DNA of 64,000 bases from contig CM055817.1 in assembly GCA_029582265.1 (NCBI GenBank), positions 55,227,711 through 55,291,710 of the forward strand, written 5' to 3'. The position numbers and the translations under genes are program-made. Shown here piece by piece: positions 10,961 to 21,690 of the stretch (position 1 is its first letter; each line of letters starts with the position of its first letter). Source of the DNA: Zoroaster sp. YZ-2022 (taxonomy: Eukaryota; Echinodermata; Asteroidea; Forcipulatida; Zoroasteridae). The notes under the pieces are model-generated. The model made no database searches. It saw only the letters and a list, made by a program, of their open reading frames with translations, and had not been told where the DNA came from.

Positions 10961-11611
10961 AGAATGAAGAGGTTTGCCGATGCAACTCCTTAAGTAGTAT
11001 TTGCTGGGATTATGTGTAGAATGGGAAGTGTTCCGATTGGTGCTTCTGTTGTGTGATGTATTGTGATTGGTTGCCACCGTGGCATTGTTCTTGTTGTGTG
11101 TGTTTCCTGCTGTGTGTGAGTTGCCTGCTCGCTGAGGCTTGTCAGTTGACAGTGGGGTGTGGGTGTTGGTGGATGGTAGGATTGAATGCCAAATGTTGCT
11201 GATGAAAAAGCCGATGTCCTGGGGGACAGTGTCATGTTTATGAATCTCAATAGCCTCTCTGATACGACGGGTGTACCAGTGCTTTTCCGGGGCTATGATC
11301 TTTGCATTCTGCCAGTCAATGATGTGGTCCAAATCGGTGGAGTGTTTGATGATCGCAGATTTGTCACATTCCCCTCTGCGGCCGTGGGCCTTGTGTTCAT
11401 TGAGCCTGGTTGTAAGGTCTCTGCCGGTCTCGCCAATGTACACTTTCCCACAAGTGCAAGGAATTCGGTAAACCCCAGCTTGACGGCTGGGATCATGTCT
11501 GTCCTTGTGGGTGTGTAACTTCGTTTCCAACTTGTTTCGAGTACTAGTAGACCTTAATGTCAGCTTCCCTCAGGATACGCTGAATCTTGTGTGAAGTGTG
11601 GCCAATGTAAT
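10946..11611 (-). pseudogene. Penelope-like element, GIY-YIG end only
   Basis: Minus-strand open frame 11530-10946 holds GVYRIPCTCGKVYIGETGRD and LTTRLNEHKAHGRRGE, a GIY-YIG nuclease with the Penelope-type C-x-C signature. A frame change upstream links it to GHTSHKIQRILREADIKVY (to about 11611), the usual sequence just before the nuclease. The RT is missing; homology stops where the Harbinger-like element begins, so that insertion or a truncation removed it. The C-terminal tail is low-complexity, rich in T, H and N. Confidence 0.8.
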
Positions 11612-11885
11612 AAATTACCGGCCCTGGGCCGGTATTTATCAAGCAACTTAAGTTAGGTATGCCTAAGCGGTAAGTACCATACTAAGTTAAGTACCATACT
11701 GATGTTGGAATTCACAACTTGACTTAAGTACCTACATAGCTAAGTAGGATACACCAATTTAGGTATGGTGCCTAGATCTGTCGAAAGGTCGTTTCCAAGG
11801 AATTATGTAACATTTCACATTGTTTTTATGTAGATTTATGCGGTTTGGCGATGGGTCAGCTCGTGCGTCCGAATGACCATGATGA

Positions 11886-12375
11886 CAAGTAGATGTCTAA
11901 CTGCCAATTCCAGCTCACGACGTTTTTTTTTAAACATTTGAAACAAAACTTTAGAGAGATTGCTGACTGATTACGATATGGGTTTGTTAAAAAAAGTTTG
12001 GATGAGGTCAGAAAAAGATATAATATATATTTGAAAAAATGCGTTGATGTATAATACGGGGTGAATTGAAATTTGTTAAAATATTAGATTGTAAAAAAAA
12101 ATTCTAAAAATTTGACTATTTTCGCTTCAAAATTTGAAGCGAAAATAGTCAAATTTTTAGAATTTTTTTTTTCAATGTAATATTTTAACACATTTCAATT
12201 CACCCCGTATTATACATCAACGCATTTTTTCAAATATATATTATATCTTTTTCTGACCTCATCCAAACTTTTTTTCACTAACCCATATCGTAATCAGTCA
12301 GCAATCTCTAAAGTTTTGTTTCAAATGTTTTAAAAAAACGTAGTGAGCTGGAATTGGCAGTTAGACATCTACTTG
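11886..12375. repeat. 490-bp near-perfect palindrome
   Basis: The outer word CAAGTAGATGTCTAACTGCC at 11886 reappears inverted ending at 12375. The arms meet at 12121-12143 (TTCGCTTCAAA / TTTGAAGCGAA) with essentially no loop. By eye only a handful of mismatches and small indels separate the arms, which implies recent origin or ongoing correction. Confidence 0.9.
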
Positions 12376-12651
12376 ACACATTGTGTAAGATTAATGACTG
12401 ATAATAAATTCATCCTGGGTAATGCGTTGGTCGTAGGCCTATACCTTCTTGCACTGGAAACAACTGTGCATGGGCTGGTATCCACTAGTATAGAGCTGTC
12501 ATGGAAAAACCAAAAAGGAAACCAGACTTTGATAAAATTCAATGTCATTGTAGGTATCCAATGGATGCATCCTGTCCCAAAATACACGTTCCCGCCTCAT
12601 TGCGCGCCGCTGATTTATGTCCATTTGCGCCAACAGCATTAACACAGCCAT
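12369..12651 (-). pseudogene. Harbinger transposase N-terminal fragment
   Basis: From an ATG at 12651 the minus strand reads QMDINQRRAMRRERVFWDRM and HPLDTYNDIEFYQ, matching the R-V-F-x-D-R-x-x-P-L-D pattern that opens Harbinger nucleases. After a frameshift it continues with FHDSSILVDT and RYRPTTNALPRMNLL, the next conserved block. The DDE catalytic region is absent. The fragment stops where the palindrome begins, as if the rest had been replaced by the inverted duplication. Confidence 0.7.
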
Positions 12652-12921
12652 CTCCAAGTAGCTCCCTTTACGAAATGATTAGAATTTATGTTCAAAAAGC
12701 CAACGCACTTGGACTTAAGACACCCCAAGAGGTGTCTCAGATTTAGGGGCGGATTTGAGTAGGATACTTTAGATAAGTAGCTTGGAGAATTCCACTTAAG
12801 TATAGTACTTTACTTACATGTAAGTACCTACTTAGGCACCGTACTTTGACTTAAGTTGCTTGATAAATACCGGCCCAGGTCGGCAAATAAACCATCAATC
12901 AAAGACAAAGCAGGCTAAGGG

Positions 12922-13368
12922 TTGAATGTCGTATCCGACCGCCACTTTTTCTCATTAAATATAACCAATAATGTAATCTTACCTACCTAGCAAGGTGGAG
13001 AACATATGGATGATGATGGACATACACTTCAAATTATTCCAGGATATTTATTTCATGAAAAATCAGGCATTTTTGGGTATACGATGACTTCCTCAGTCAT
13101 GTCAGTCTGATCTTGTCAACTCCCCCATAAATGATCAACACGGTCATTGTACATGTGCAGTGGCAACTATAATAGGATCCTTCTAATTTCTGAAGGGGAG
13201 GATTTTTTTAGAAGGGAAATCAAGTCTGAAAAACATCATAAAAGTGGATTTTAAAGATAGTTTTCGCTTTCTGTACCCCAAAAAATCAATGGAATCCTTT
13301 TTTAACTGGTTAGTGGTTGTAAAAAAAATTCCAAAAAACCCTGTGGCGGTCGGATATGACATTCTTTC
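12922..13368. mobile_element. DNA element family A, copy 1
   Basis: Ends are inverted: AATGTCGTATCCGACCGCCAC at the left and GTGGCGGTCGGATATGACATT at the right. Relatives lie at 25924-26290 (opposite orientation) and 37400-38640. No coding capacity. Confidence 0.8.
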
Positions 13369-13435
13369 CCAGGCTTAACTGTTAACGTTAGTTGTAGTTT
13401 AACGTTAATGTGCCCACGTTGATTGATTGATTTTT

Positions 13436-13511
13436 TTTTGGGGGGGGAAGGGATGGGGAGGGGGAGGGGGAAGGGATGGGGAGGAAGGGGAAGGGATGGG
13501 GAGGGGGAGAT
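13436..13511 (+). repeat. G-rich tract with quadruplex potential
   Basis: Repeated GGGATGGGGAGGGGG-type units give many runs of four or more G, about 170 bp upstream of the first zinc-finger exon. Confidence 0.7.
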
Positions 13512-13668
13512 TTCACATTCCTACCCCCTCCTCCCTCAAAACTCAATCAACAAATCTGCTTCTACACCGCCCCACCCCCCAACAAATTATGCATTCGTTA
13601 ATGCCCAGGCAATGACCTGTCCAAATGAGGCTAAATTGTTAATGACATTTCTTGTTTCCTTCATCTAG

Positions 13669-14258
13669 AGAGATGCCTTGGGATGGACAGTCAGGATATG
13701 TTTGAGATTGTCCACACTGCTGAGAAACCATTTCCTTGTGACATTTGTGGCAAGTCCTTCAAATATAAAAGCAGTTTTGAAGTTCATTGCCGAGTCCACA
13801 CGAAGGAGAGACCATTCGCTTGCGACATTTGTGGGAAAGCGTTCGCCCAGAGAAGCATGCTAACAAGGCATCAACGAGTCCACACCAATGAGAAACCATT
13901 CGCCTGCGACATTTGTGAAAAATCTTTCTCGCATGGAAACAATCTAAGAAATCATCAGAGAGTCCACACAAAGGAGAAACCATTTGCTTGCGGGATCTGT
14001 GGGAAATTCTTCTCAAACGGTGGTGCGCTAAGAAGGCACGAGAGAGTCCACACGAAGGAGAAACCATTCGTTTGCGACATTTGCGGGAAATCCTCTTCAC
14101 AGGGAAGCAGCATCAGAAAGCATAAGATGATTCACACCAGTTGGCAACCGTACGAATGCGAAGTTTGTGGCAAATATTTCTCCAGTGAAAACAATCTCAC
14201 CAACCATCAGGCACTCCACGGCAGTGAGAAACAATTAAATCCTGCCACTGAACTGTAA
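13669..14258 (+). CDS. C2H2 zinc-finger protein, last exon, 6 fingers (ZnF-1)
   Basis: A probable DNA-binding regulator in the nucleus. The open frame (ATG at 13683) encodes six C2H2 fingers with the canonical H-T-K/N-E-K-P linkers, such as CDICGKAFAQRSMLTRH and CDICEKSFSHGNNLRNH. Finger 5 reads CGKSSSQGSS, with Ser in place of the core Phe, which should weaken its fold. Just upstream, TTCATCTAG at 13660-13668 is a good 3' splice site and the frame stays open into it, so 13683 need not be the true start. The last three fingers correspond one to one with fingers 8-10 of the gene at 14740, so the two are tandem paralogues. No KRAB, SCAN or BTB domain is present. Target and role unknown. Confidence 0.8.
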
Positions 14259-14382
14259 GATCCATTTATGAAAAGCACGCGACATTTTCCATGGTGGTGT
14301 TTGCATGCATGTGCCAGTTTACACAACTTGTAATTTTAGCAAGTGTCATTTAAATTTTCAGCTAGAGGAAGTTCCTTTTTAA

Positions 14383-14689
14383 CACTCCTACTTTAGCTGC
14401 ACTTAAGCTGCAAGTAGCTAAGAGGTCAAAACCAGTCAACTGCCTGTTTTTGACTGTTGACCCAAATGTGCACACAAGGGCATTATTGACTGGTTTTTAC
14501 TGTCATTTTGACCACCCTCATCAATACAAGACAATGCTTTACCAGTCAAAAACGGTCGACTCATTTTGACCTGTAAATGTACCTACTACACGTAAGGTTT
14601 GACAGTGTTGGACTTTTTAAGTGCACAAGATACACCTTGGCAAGCATATCAACATTTTGACTGATTTTTAACTTGCAGTCACAGAAAGG
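14383..14689 (-). mobile_element. TTAA-bounded MITE, family 3 (TGACT)
   Basis: Lies between TTAA at 14379-14382 and TTAA at 14690-14693. The right end reads CAGTCACAGAAAGG; the interior is rich in CAGTCAA and TTGACTG words. Relatives lie at 33880, 42853 and 48495. It separates the two zinc-finger exons. Confidence 0.7.
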
Positions 14690-14739
14690 TTAAAGATGGG
14701 ATAATTTTTGTTTTTGTTCTATAAGAAAGCTGTCTTGGA

Positions 14740-15657
14740 ATGATGGACCTAAGGAGAATGACTAAGAAGATCCCGACCAAAGAGAAACCATTTGTGTGTA
14801 ATTCATGTGGACGGTCATTCTCACAAGACTGCTATCTGAAACGGCACCAGAGAGTCCATTCAGATGAGAACCCATGTGTGTGTGACTTTTGCGGCAAACC
14901 GTTCCAATATAAAAGCAATCTAGAAATTCATAAGAGGGTTCACACCAAGGAGAAACCCTTCGCTTGCGACATTTGCGGCAACTCCTTCTCGCAGAGAAGC
15001 CATCTCAGGAGACACCAGACAGTCCACAGCGACGAGAAACCGTGCGTGTGTGATGTTTGCGGTAAGGCCTTCTCTGAAATCAGCAACTTAAGGTCCCATC
15101 AGAAAGTGCACACCGACGCTAAGCCGTTCGTTTGCGGCATTTGTGGGAAAGCCTTCTTGCGCGGACGCCATCTCAAAGATCACCAGAGCGTCCACACCAG
15201 CGAGAAACCATTCATTTGCGACATTTGTGGACAGTCTTTCTCCCAGGGAAGCACGCTCAGAAGGCATCAGCGAGTCCACACCGACGAGAAAAATTACTCT
15301 TGTGACATTTGCGGGAAATCTTTTTCACTCGGAAGCACGCTAAGAGGCCATCAGAGAGTCCACACCAAGGAGAAGCCGTTTGTTTGTGGCATGTGCGGAC
15401 AATTCTTCTCACACGGAGGTGCACTGAGACGGCACGAGAGGGTCCACACCAACGAGAAACCATTTGTGTGTGACATTTGTGGAAATTCCTTTTCACAGGG
15501 AAGCAGTCTCCGAAAACATCAGATGGTCCATGCGAATTGGCAACCATATGTATGCGACATATGTGGGAAGTACTTCTCATGTAGAAACACTCTCACAAAA
15601 CATCAGTTAGTCCACAGCAATGAGAAACAATTCAGTCCAGCTGTAAATAAGCCATAA
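14740..15657 (+). CDS. C2H2 zinc-finger protein, 10 fingers (ZnF-2)
   Basis: A probable nuclear DNA-binding protein. After a short basic start (MMDLRRMTKKIPTKEKP) come ten regular C2H2 fingers, from CNSCGRSFSQDCYLKRH to CDICGKYFSCRNTLTKH, joined by H-T/S-x-E-K-P linkers and followed by a 12-residue tail. Fingers 8-10 match fingers 4-6 of ZnF-1, and finger 2 (QYKSNLEIH) matches finger 1 of ZnF-1 (KYKSSFEVH), so finger number changed after a tandem duplication. The 5' side resembles that of ZnF-1 (TGTCTTGGAATG versus TGCCTTGGGATG), so a splice site near 14725 is plausible and earlier exons may be shared or missed. No accessory domain is visible. Confidence 0.82.
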   Translation: MMDLRRMTKKIPTKEKPFVCNSCGRSFSQDCYLKRHQRVHSDENPCVCDFCGKPFQYKSNLEIHKRVHTKEKPFACDICGNSFSQRSHLRRHQTVHSDEKPCVCDVCGKAFSEISNLRSHQKVHTDAKPFVCGICGKAFLRGRHLKDHQSVHTSEKPFICDICGQSFSQGSTLRRHQRVHTDEKNYSCDICGKSFSLGSTLRGHQRVHTKEKPFVCGMCGQFFSHGGALRRHERVHTNEKPFVCDICGNSFSQGSSLRKHQMVHANWQPYVCDICGKYFSCRNTLTKHQLVHSNEKQFSPAVNKP

Positions 15658-15669
15658 AAATGTTAGGTT

Positions 15670-16410
15670 GATAAAAGATTCAGATTCAGGACCGGTTTTG
15701 GGCATGGCCTTGACCGGTTTTGGGCATGGCCATGAGCAAAATTAGAAGAATGTCACCTTCAGCTAGGTTCTGTATCGCCCGTGGCCACGCCCAAAACCGG
15801 TCATTATCCTGTGGTCAAGATTCATAAAGGGCCATATCGATTTTTTAATTAAAAATTGTGTTATTTTGGACATGGTCATGAGTGATATTAGAAGGACCTC
15901 ATATTCAGCTAGGTTCTGTATCGCCCGTAGCCACGCCCAAAACCGGTCATGATCCTGTGGTCAAGACTCATAAATGCCCATATCGATATTTATTCAAGTT
16001 TTCTTACAAAACTGTGGTATTTGGCCAATTAGAATTTGGGGACACATGAAATGTGCAAAACAGCATGACATGTCACATGTCATGCGCCTTCTAATAAAGC
16101 ACAGATATCGTCGTGTGCCCGGAAGAAGGACATAACGAATGTGTGACTGGCAAAAGGTCACAGGCAATTAATGTGCAAAATTGTGTTTCAAGAAAACTGA
16201 GTGTGAAAGTTTGGTCGTTTTTCTGCCATTTATAATTCATTGTAGAATGAGAATGGAAAAACATGTCTTGGGATTAATTTTAGCAACAAACATGTAACAG
16301 TTATGCCCTAATTTTTTTCAAATGAGCCATTTTATTGCTTACGACCTTCTGCTGGGAAAAAAGTTGTACATTGTGTGCCCGGAAGAAGGTCGTCCGGGCA
16401 CACAACGATA
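15670..16410. repeat. 3' flank with GACCGGTTTTGGGC repeats
   Basis: CCGGTTTTGGGCATGGCC occurs twice at 15693-15730, and its complement CACGCCCAAAACCGGTCAT at 15784 and 15931. The block AGCTAGGTTCTGTATCGCCC is duplicated (15759, 15907). GTGTGCCCGGAAGAAGG repeats at 16113 and 16373 beside its own complement. No coding signal. Confidence 0.6.
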
Positions 16411-16783
16411 TAAAATACTTTATTACAGTGTACATGTACGTTCTTTGGCTTAATGTGACCCCTGACCCCTTTGTGTGTAATGGACCTGATCTTGCCTCAT
16501 TCTCTAACCCCCCCCCCCCCATCATCCCACTCTTTTAATACTGTGGAGTAGTTTGATTGTAATGTTTGAAGAAAAAAATATTGACCCTAAAAATATTGCG
16601 TCTTACCTCTTGCCATATATGTGTAGTTGGTTCGTGTCAATAGCGTGACTGCTTTAAAGTTAGAAGTCTCATAGGTGTAGCCAGTTTTTTCTTTTTTTAA
16701 TTAATTAATTAATTTTTTTTTTTGGGGGGGGGGGGTAGTTCAGATAAAAGTAAATTTGCCATTTTGTTATCATTAATTATTAA

Positions 16784-17240
16784 CCCTAACTCCCTAGGCC
16801 CACTTGCTTACACATAACCTGAATCCTCCAAAATCCTTCAGTAGTGTTTATTGCTCCATGCATGCAGGGAGGGTCCCTGGCCATGTACATAGATTAGAAA
16901 CACGTGTGTGCATTCATGTCATGTGCTTGCTTTACTACTGAAGGATTTTAGGGGATTGAGGTTATTATTAGGCATACTTGCCTTTCCATGGTACATGTAC
17001 ATCCATGTTTGTTGTAGTGATTGCAAGGTCAGTGCTTGGGTCAGTGGACACTGTTTATTGATCCATGCATGCAGGGAGAGTCCCTGGCCATGTACATGTA
17101 TCACAGATTAGAAACACATGTGTGCATACATGTCATGTGCTTGATACATGTGTAACAAAGTACATGTAGCATGTAACCTCAATCCTTCAAAATCCTTCAC
17201 TTTAGCAAAGAGGATTTTGGAGGATTTGGGAAGGTTAGGG
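16784..17240 (+). mobile_element. TTAA-bounded MITE, family 1 (CCCTAAC)
   Basis: Starts TTAA|CCCTAACTCCCTAGG and ends GGTTAGGG|TTAA, an intact TTAA at both edges. The interior has CTTGCTTACACATAACCTG and a duplicated CATGCATGCAGGGAG block. The terminal CCCTAA/TTAGGG also equals the animal telomere repeat, here as single terminal words. Confidence 0.8.
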
Positions 17241-17643
17241 TTAATAAATGCAATTGTGCTATGCATGTAACTAGCTGCATGGTTAATTTATCTTATTCAT
17301 AAGTTAGCCATTTTATTTATGTCTTGTTTCCTGTATACAACAGGTTGTGTGCCTGTACATGCTCATTATAGTAACCTGACTAATTTTGACTGTTTGCACG
17401 GGCAACCTCACTTTCAAATGTCATTGAATTTGAAGTAAATTAATGGAAAAAAGCTACATCTGTTTATTTATTCCTTACGTCAGGAATGAACTTTTCTTTG
17501 GAACTATCAGATTACTGGGCCTTCTCGCTGGTGCATGCAGCATGTAACTTGTAAGCTACAGAGTGTGGTTGTGAGAATTACAGCCTCACTTTCGTATTTA
17601 TCGGGAATAAAGCAAGTTAGCCCAAAGGTCTAAACCTTGTTAA

Positions 17644-17965
17644 CCCTCCTACACATGGAGGCCACTCCGATCCACTAAATTCTGTTATTAAGCAACCTTT
17701 AGTACATGTACATACATGTACATGTACAAGCCTGCTGTCCTTTCCAAGTAATCTCACAAAATCAACTGTGTGCCACCCAAGGCCACTGTAAATGTTTGAA
17801 CATATTAGTATGGCCTGCAATGTATCGATGGGAGACCACTTTACCCTGTAATCTCAGTGGTGTGACAGTGCACAGAAGGGTAACCATAGGAGGCCACTGG
17901 CAACAATTAATGGCTTGGAGTGGCCTGAATGGGTTGTTTCAAAAATTGCACTGATTGTAGGAGGG
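17644..17965 (+). mobile_element. TTAA-bounded MITE, family 2 (CCCTCCTAC)
   Basis: TTAA at 17640-17643, CCCTCCTACAC at the left, GTAGGAGGG at the right, TTAA at 17966-17969. 322 bp, no coding potential. Confidence 0.8.
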
Positions 17966-18085
17966 TTAAAAAGAAAATTAAAAAATATTATATTATAGAT
18001 GTGCATGTCGTATAATTTGTGCATGAGTAGGGTGTCCAAATTTGTTATTCTGTGAAAAACAAAAACAGGGTGTCCAAATATTTAA

Positions 18086-18712
18086 AGGAGCAGTATAGTT
18101 ACGATCAGAGCAGACTTTCAACAGGGCATGGAATCAGTGTCCTAGTTTAAGATGAACACAGTGACTGAAAATGACTGGCTCATTTATGCAGCAGCAACGG
18201 TTATGTGACCTTATCATGTAGGGTATTATTTGGCCACATAGTTAATCTAAAACTAGCACTCCGATTCCGTGCCCTATTGATCATAGGGCTGTGCTTTTTC
18301 AGATATTTTTGGAACCGGATACCCGAAATCAGGAAACTTCGGATACCCGGATACCCGTTTTCATTTTTGTTGAAAACATGCCTCCGGTGGTGCACAAATA
18401 CATGTATTGTAAATAGTAACAAATTGACTTTTATAATACAGAGGATACCATACTTAAATCGATCTTTTCTTTATTGGAGTGTAATCTCTTGAATTTAAAG
18501 ATAATTGTCTATAAAAGTGTAAACATTGCATTGTTCAAGAGTCACATATATTCGCACCACTCAAATGTTAAGTCCGAATTTTAAAAAGTCGTTTACGGGT
18601 AATTGGAACCGAAAAATAAAACCGGGTAATGACCGTTTCGGTCGGGTATCCGGATACCCGGATACCTGGCACAGCCCTAATTGATCATGACAATATTGTC
18701 CATTTAGCAAAT
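18086..18712 (+). mobile_element. family 4 MITE (AGGGACA) split by a hAT MITE
   Basis: Flanks read AACAGGGCATGGAATCAG on the left and CTCCGATTCCGTGCCCTATTGATCA on the right before the insertion at 18284; the terminal GACAATATTGTCC resumes at 18689. Family 4 elements are near-palindromic, with GGCATGGAATC at one end and GATTCCATGCC at the other. Confidence 0.75.
18284..18679 (-). mobile_element. hAT-like MITE, copy 1
   Basis: TIRs TAGGGCTGTGC / GCACAGCCCTA with a perfect 8-bp target duplication ATTGATCA (18276-18283 and 18680-18687). 396 bp. It inserted into the family 4 MITE. Confidence 0.9.
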
Positions 18713-19019
18713 ACTTTTGATTGTATACACATAAAACGGCATCTATTTTAGCAAACGGGTGTCCAAAAGACGCCCAAATGTATTGATGGCTTACACCATC
18801 ATGTGCATGAGAGTATGGCTACTCTCTTTGAATCAAGATACGTAAATTAAACCATGTACCACCTAGAGCTGGGACAGTTACCCAGTTAACCGACCGAAAC
18901 TGCACTAAACGTTTATTAATTTGCTAACCGGCTAACCGAAACAAATATTTGTAAAAAATACGTCTCTTTAGAAGTTGTTTGTGGCACTATCCAGAATACC
19001 TCTACCATGGCAATGAGTA

Positions 19020-19260
19020 TTCACAGCCATCTACTGTGCACATCGGTTACAAACTTAGGGAGGCCCAGGCTACTTAATCTGTCTTTTGTGAGTCCTAATC
19101 CTGGAATAATACAGTACCTGAGCTGTTTGAGATGTATTCATTAGTAAAGGGTCTTTTGTGCTCAGATAGGGGATTATATAGGCCCCTAGGCTTGGGCAAA
19201 GCCTGGGCCTGGCCGTACCACGACTTTGGCCCTCCTCCCTTTTAACACACAGACTGAAAG
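19020..19260. repeat. dispersed repeat shared with 22340-22970
   Basis: Contains GTGAGTCCTAATCC and CTTTGGCCCTCCTCC, which reappear in part in the flanks of the 13-finger gene (22380-22470 and 22830-22970). Function unknown. Confidence 0.5.
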
Positions 19261-19325
19261 CTATATACTATGGTCTTGCAAATCATCCGAGTGCAGTGAC
19301 CCTCATTTAGCCCCATCAATTTTGG

Positions 19326-19670
19326 AGTGTCGTGGCCGAGCGGTCTAGTTTACTGGATTCAAGTTATGGCGTTAGCAGCAGAATGTGGGTTCGAATCCCG
19401 GTCGTGACACTTGTGTCCTTGAGCAAGACACTTAACCATAATTGCTTATAGAGGCAGAGGCAGTTTAACAACTGCCTTGTTCTGGACTAGTTACCCCTCC
19501 CAGTCCTATTCGCACCGTAAAGATGCTGGTTATTAACTTGTCTTATTTCGGTGCGAGGGGCTGGTTTCTTCAGTGTGGAGTCGTAACAACTCAATGACTT
19601 AGTAGCCCCCACCTTGGAGTGGCCATTGACTTTGTGTGGGGCGACTTGCATAATTTTTTTTTTTTTTAAA
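19326..19670 (+). repeat. tRNA-Leu-derived SINE with a LINE-like tail
   Basis: The head folds like tRNA-Leu(CAA): A box TGGCCGAGCGGTCTAG, anticodon-loop region GGATTCAAGTTATGG, B box GGTTCGAATCC, and an acceptor-type TGTCGTG/CGTGACA pairing. The body has TGTCCTTGAGCAAGACACTT. The 3' end (TGGGGCGACTTGCATAA then T-rich) resembles the 3' ends of LINE fragments at 22215 and 35080. Confidence 0.8.
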
Positions 19671-20045
19671 TCAAGTCTGGGCATTTTTATTCTCATGCCT
19701 GGGAGGGCGAGTCGGTGGAGCTCACAATGAGGGTTACCTTAATACAATGTACAAAAACAGGGTGTGGTTGGTTTTGTTTCAGGACTAGAAGCAATCTCAA
19801 TGAAACCAGTGTTTAATATGGAGGGAAAATGCCTTTTATTCCCAATCCCTGAATTTCCAAGGCCCCTTTGAGGGCAACCCTTGAGACACTAATTGTCTTC
19901 AGTATTTATTGTTGTTAAACACATGTATTCTGGTTTGTTAGAAAAACATTATTCTGAACAATGTGTACATCTTTATATTAATTTTCAATAAAGATTGTTT
20001 TAAAAACCAACTAAATTAGCCACTCGGCACTTTAAGCTATATAGG

Positions 20046-20243
20046 ATGATCAACTTCAACGGGGCATGGAATCGGTGTCCTAATTTAAGATGAACACAGT
20101 TATTGCAAATTACTGGCTAACTTATGCAGCGGCAACAGTAATGTGACCTTATCATGCGTGGGATATTATTTTCAGTCACTGAGTTCATCTAAAACTAGAA
20201 CTCTGATTCCATGCCCTGGTGATTGTGAAGATATTGTCCCTAA
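20046..20243 (+). mobile_element. family 4 MITE (AGGGACA)
   Basis: GGCATGGAATCGGTGTCCTA at the left and ATTCCATGCCCTGGTGATTG then ATTGTCCCT at the right. Edges are degraded. Confidence 0.75.
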
Positions 20244-20513
20244 GATCTATCACAATAAACGCTAGTATGTAAAACATGAATATTGAGCACAAATGAAATG
20301 ATGACCCGACTCAACAAATCTTATTTCAATCATAAATCTTTCTCCTTTTATTTAAGTGGCCAATTAAATTAGCCACTCTCTGTCACTTAATATCAGCCAT
20401 AGAAGGACAAACATTAAAAATCAATCATGATAAACGCTATATGTACAGCATGAATATTGAACACATATAAAACAATACTCATCATAAAAGTGACCAATTG
20501 AATTAACCATAAG

Positions 20514-20935
20514 CTCGGGCGATATTGATTTTTTTCATCCACGATATATTGGCAAAACATATATTGCGATTTTCGATAGTATCGCGATTATTTTTTCATT
20601 CATGCATGATTGCTTTAGAGCCAATAACCACAGGTATATACTCCTCTACAAGCGTCACAATAAATCGTAAATTCGTTTGCATAGCATGTATGTACTTATG
20701 AAGTAGTTTGCTTTTGTTTCTCACTTCCAAAAGCTGAAAAGACAATCCTAATTTTGTTTCCATAGAATTTCCGACTTGATTCACAATGGCGATTTTATTT
20801 AATCACGATATATTTTTTTTAAATTACAATTTGCCAATATCTCGAGAACTTAAAAAGATTCTCGATATCGTAATCAAATAAAAAGGTAGTGAGCGCGATA
20901 TTCGATATTATCGTGTTATCGCCCCAAGCTTGATT
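20514..20935. mobile_element. MITE family C (CGATAT), copy 1
   Basis: Ends AAGCTCGGGCGATATTGATT and ATCGTGTTATCGCCCCAAGCTT are imperfect inverted repeats. Interior markers are ATCCACGATATATTGGC and CTCGATATCGTAATCAAAT. Relatives at 26625-26970 and 51240-51610. Confidence 0.75.
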
Positions 20936-20979
20936 AGCCATTCATTTGTGTAAGTCCTTATAAGGCACAGGGTTATATA

Positions 20980-21240
20980 CTACTCAAAACAATTTAGGGA
21001 ACACCGGAATAATCTCAGTTAAAGCAAGATCATTTATTTCAGATAAACACAATGTTTCACAGAATTGATGAGAAACAACTGCACAATGAAACAGATGATA
21101 AAGGATGCATGTAGTGATTACACATTTCATGAAATGACTACTGAAAGAGAGGGGAGTTGCAAATGAAAATCCCGGTTCATGGAACATTTCAAACCTATTT
21201 GATGTTAAAAATCCGGTGTTCCCTAAATTGTTTTGAGTAG
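20980..21240 (+). mobile_element. TA-flanked Tc1/mariner-type MITE, copy 1
   Basis: 261 bp with TIRs CTACTCAAAACAATTTAGGG flanked by TA on each side. The copy at 46481-46742 is almost identical in the opposite orientation. Confidence 0.9.
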
Positions 21241-21293
21241 TATATATTCAGCCTTTACCAAGCCCATTTACTATTTTACAAAACTTTCAGTCA

Positions 21294-21690
21294 ATGCAGC
21301 CCCTACATTTTGCGACTTTATCTGTCCCCTTGCAGCAGTATGCGGCAAGGAAGTATGTTCTACCAGTACAAAGTTCTACCAAGGAGGCTGTTCAAAGATT
21401 TTTTTACTGGGCTCCAAAAAAAGTAGGGATCCTGTGGACCATCCCTCTGGATGAAACAACTAATAGCTTCATCCCTGGAACCTCTATCACTCGCTCTGTA
21501 GCTTCATTGAGCCTGTTATTGAGTTCTTTCGGGTACACCGATCTTATGATCTCATGGTCTCCTGACAATGACTAGAGCAGACTAGTCGAAACGTTGAGAA
21601 CAAACCAACCGGCTCTTCTCAGAGCCATCACTTTTTCCAAAAAGAGATCATTACATGGTGTCACCCGAAAGAACTCAATAATAGATCTAT
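21294..21690 (+). repeat. Penelope-related 3' end relic
   Basis: GTCTCCTGACAATGACTAGAGCAGACTAG then TCGAAACGTTGAGA parallels the 3' end after the GIY-YIG relic at 10926-10960. AAACCAACCGGCTCTTCTCAG and the following 80 bp recur at 21771-21855. Confidence 0.5.

Larger units (their letters stand above)
11624..12878 (-). mobile_element. Harbinger-like DNA transposon remnant
   Basis: Terminal inverted repeats of about 31 bp begin CTGGGCCGGTATTTATCAAG and continue with CAACTTAAGT at both ends. Between them lie a 490-bp palindrome and a remnant of a Harbinger transposase N terminus on the minus strand. No clean 3-bp target duplication is visible. Its left end abuts the truncated Penelope GIY-YIG relic. 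Confidence 0.7.

Noticed and set aside
19328..19413. Functional tRNA-Leu gene
   Set aside because: A and B boxes are good, but the acceptor stem needs wobble pairs and the sequence continues into the SINE body shared with many copies.
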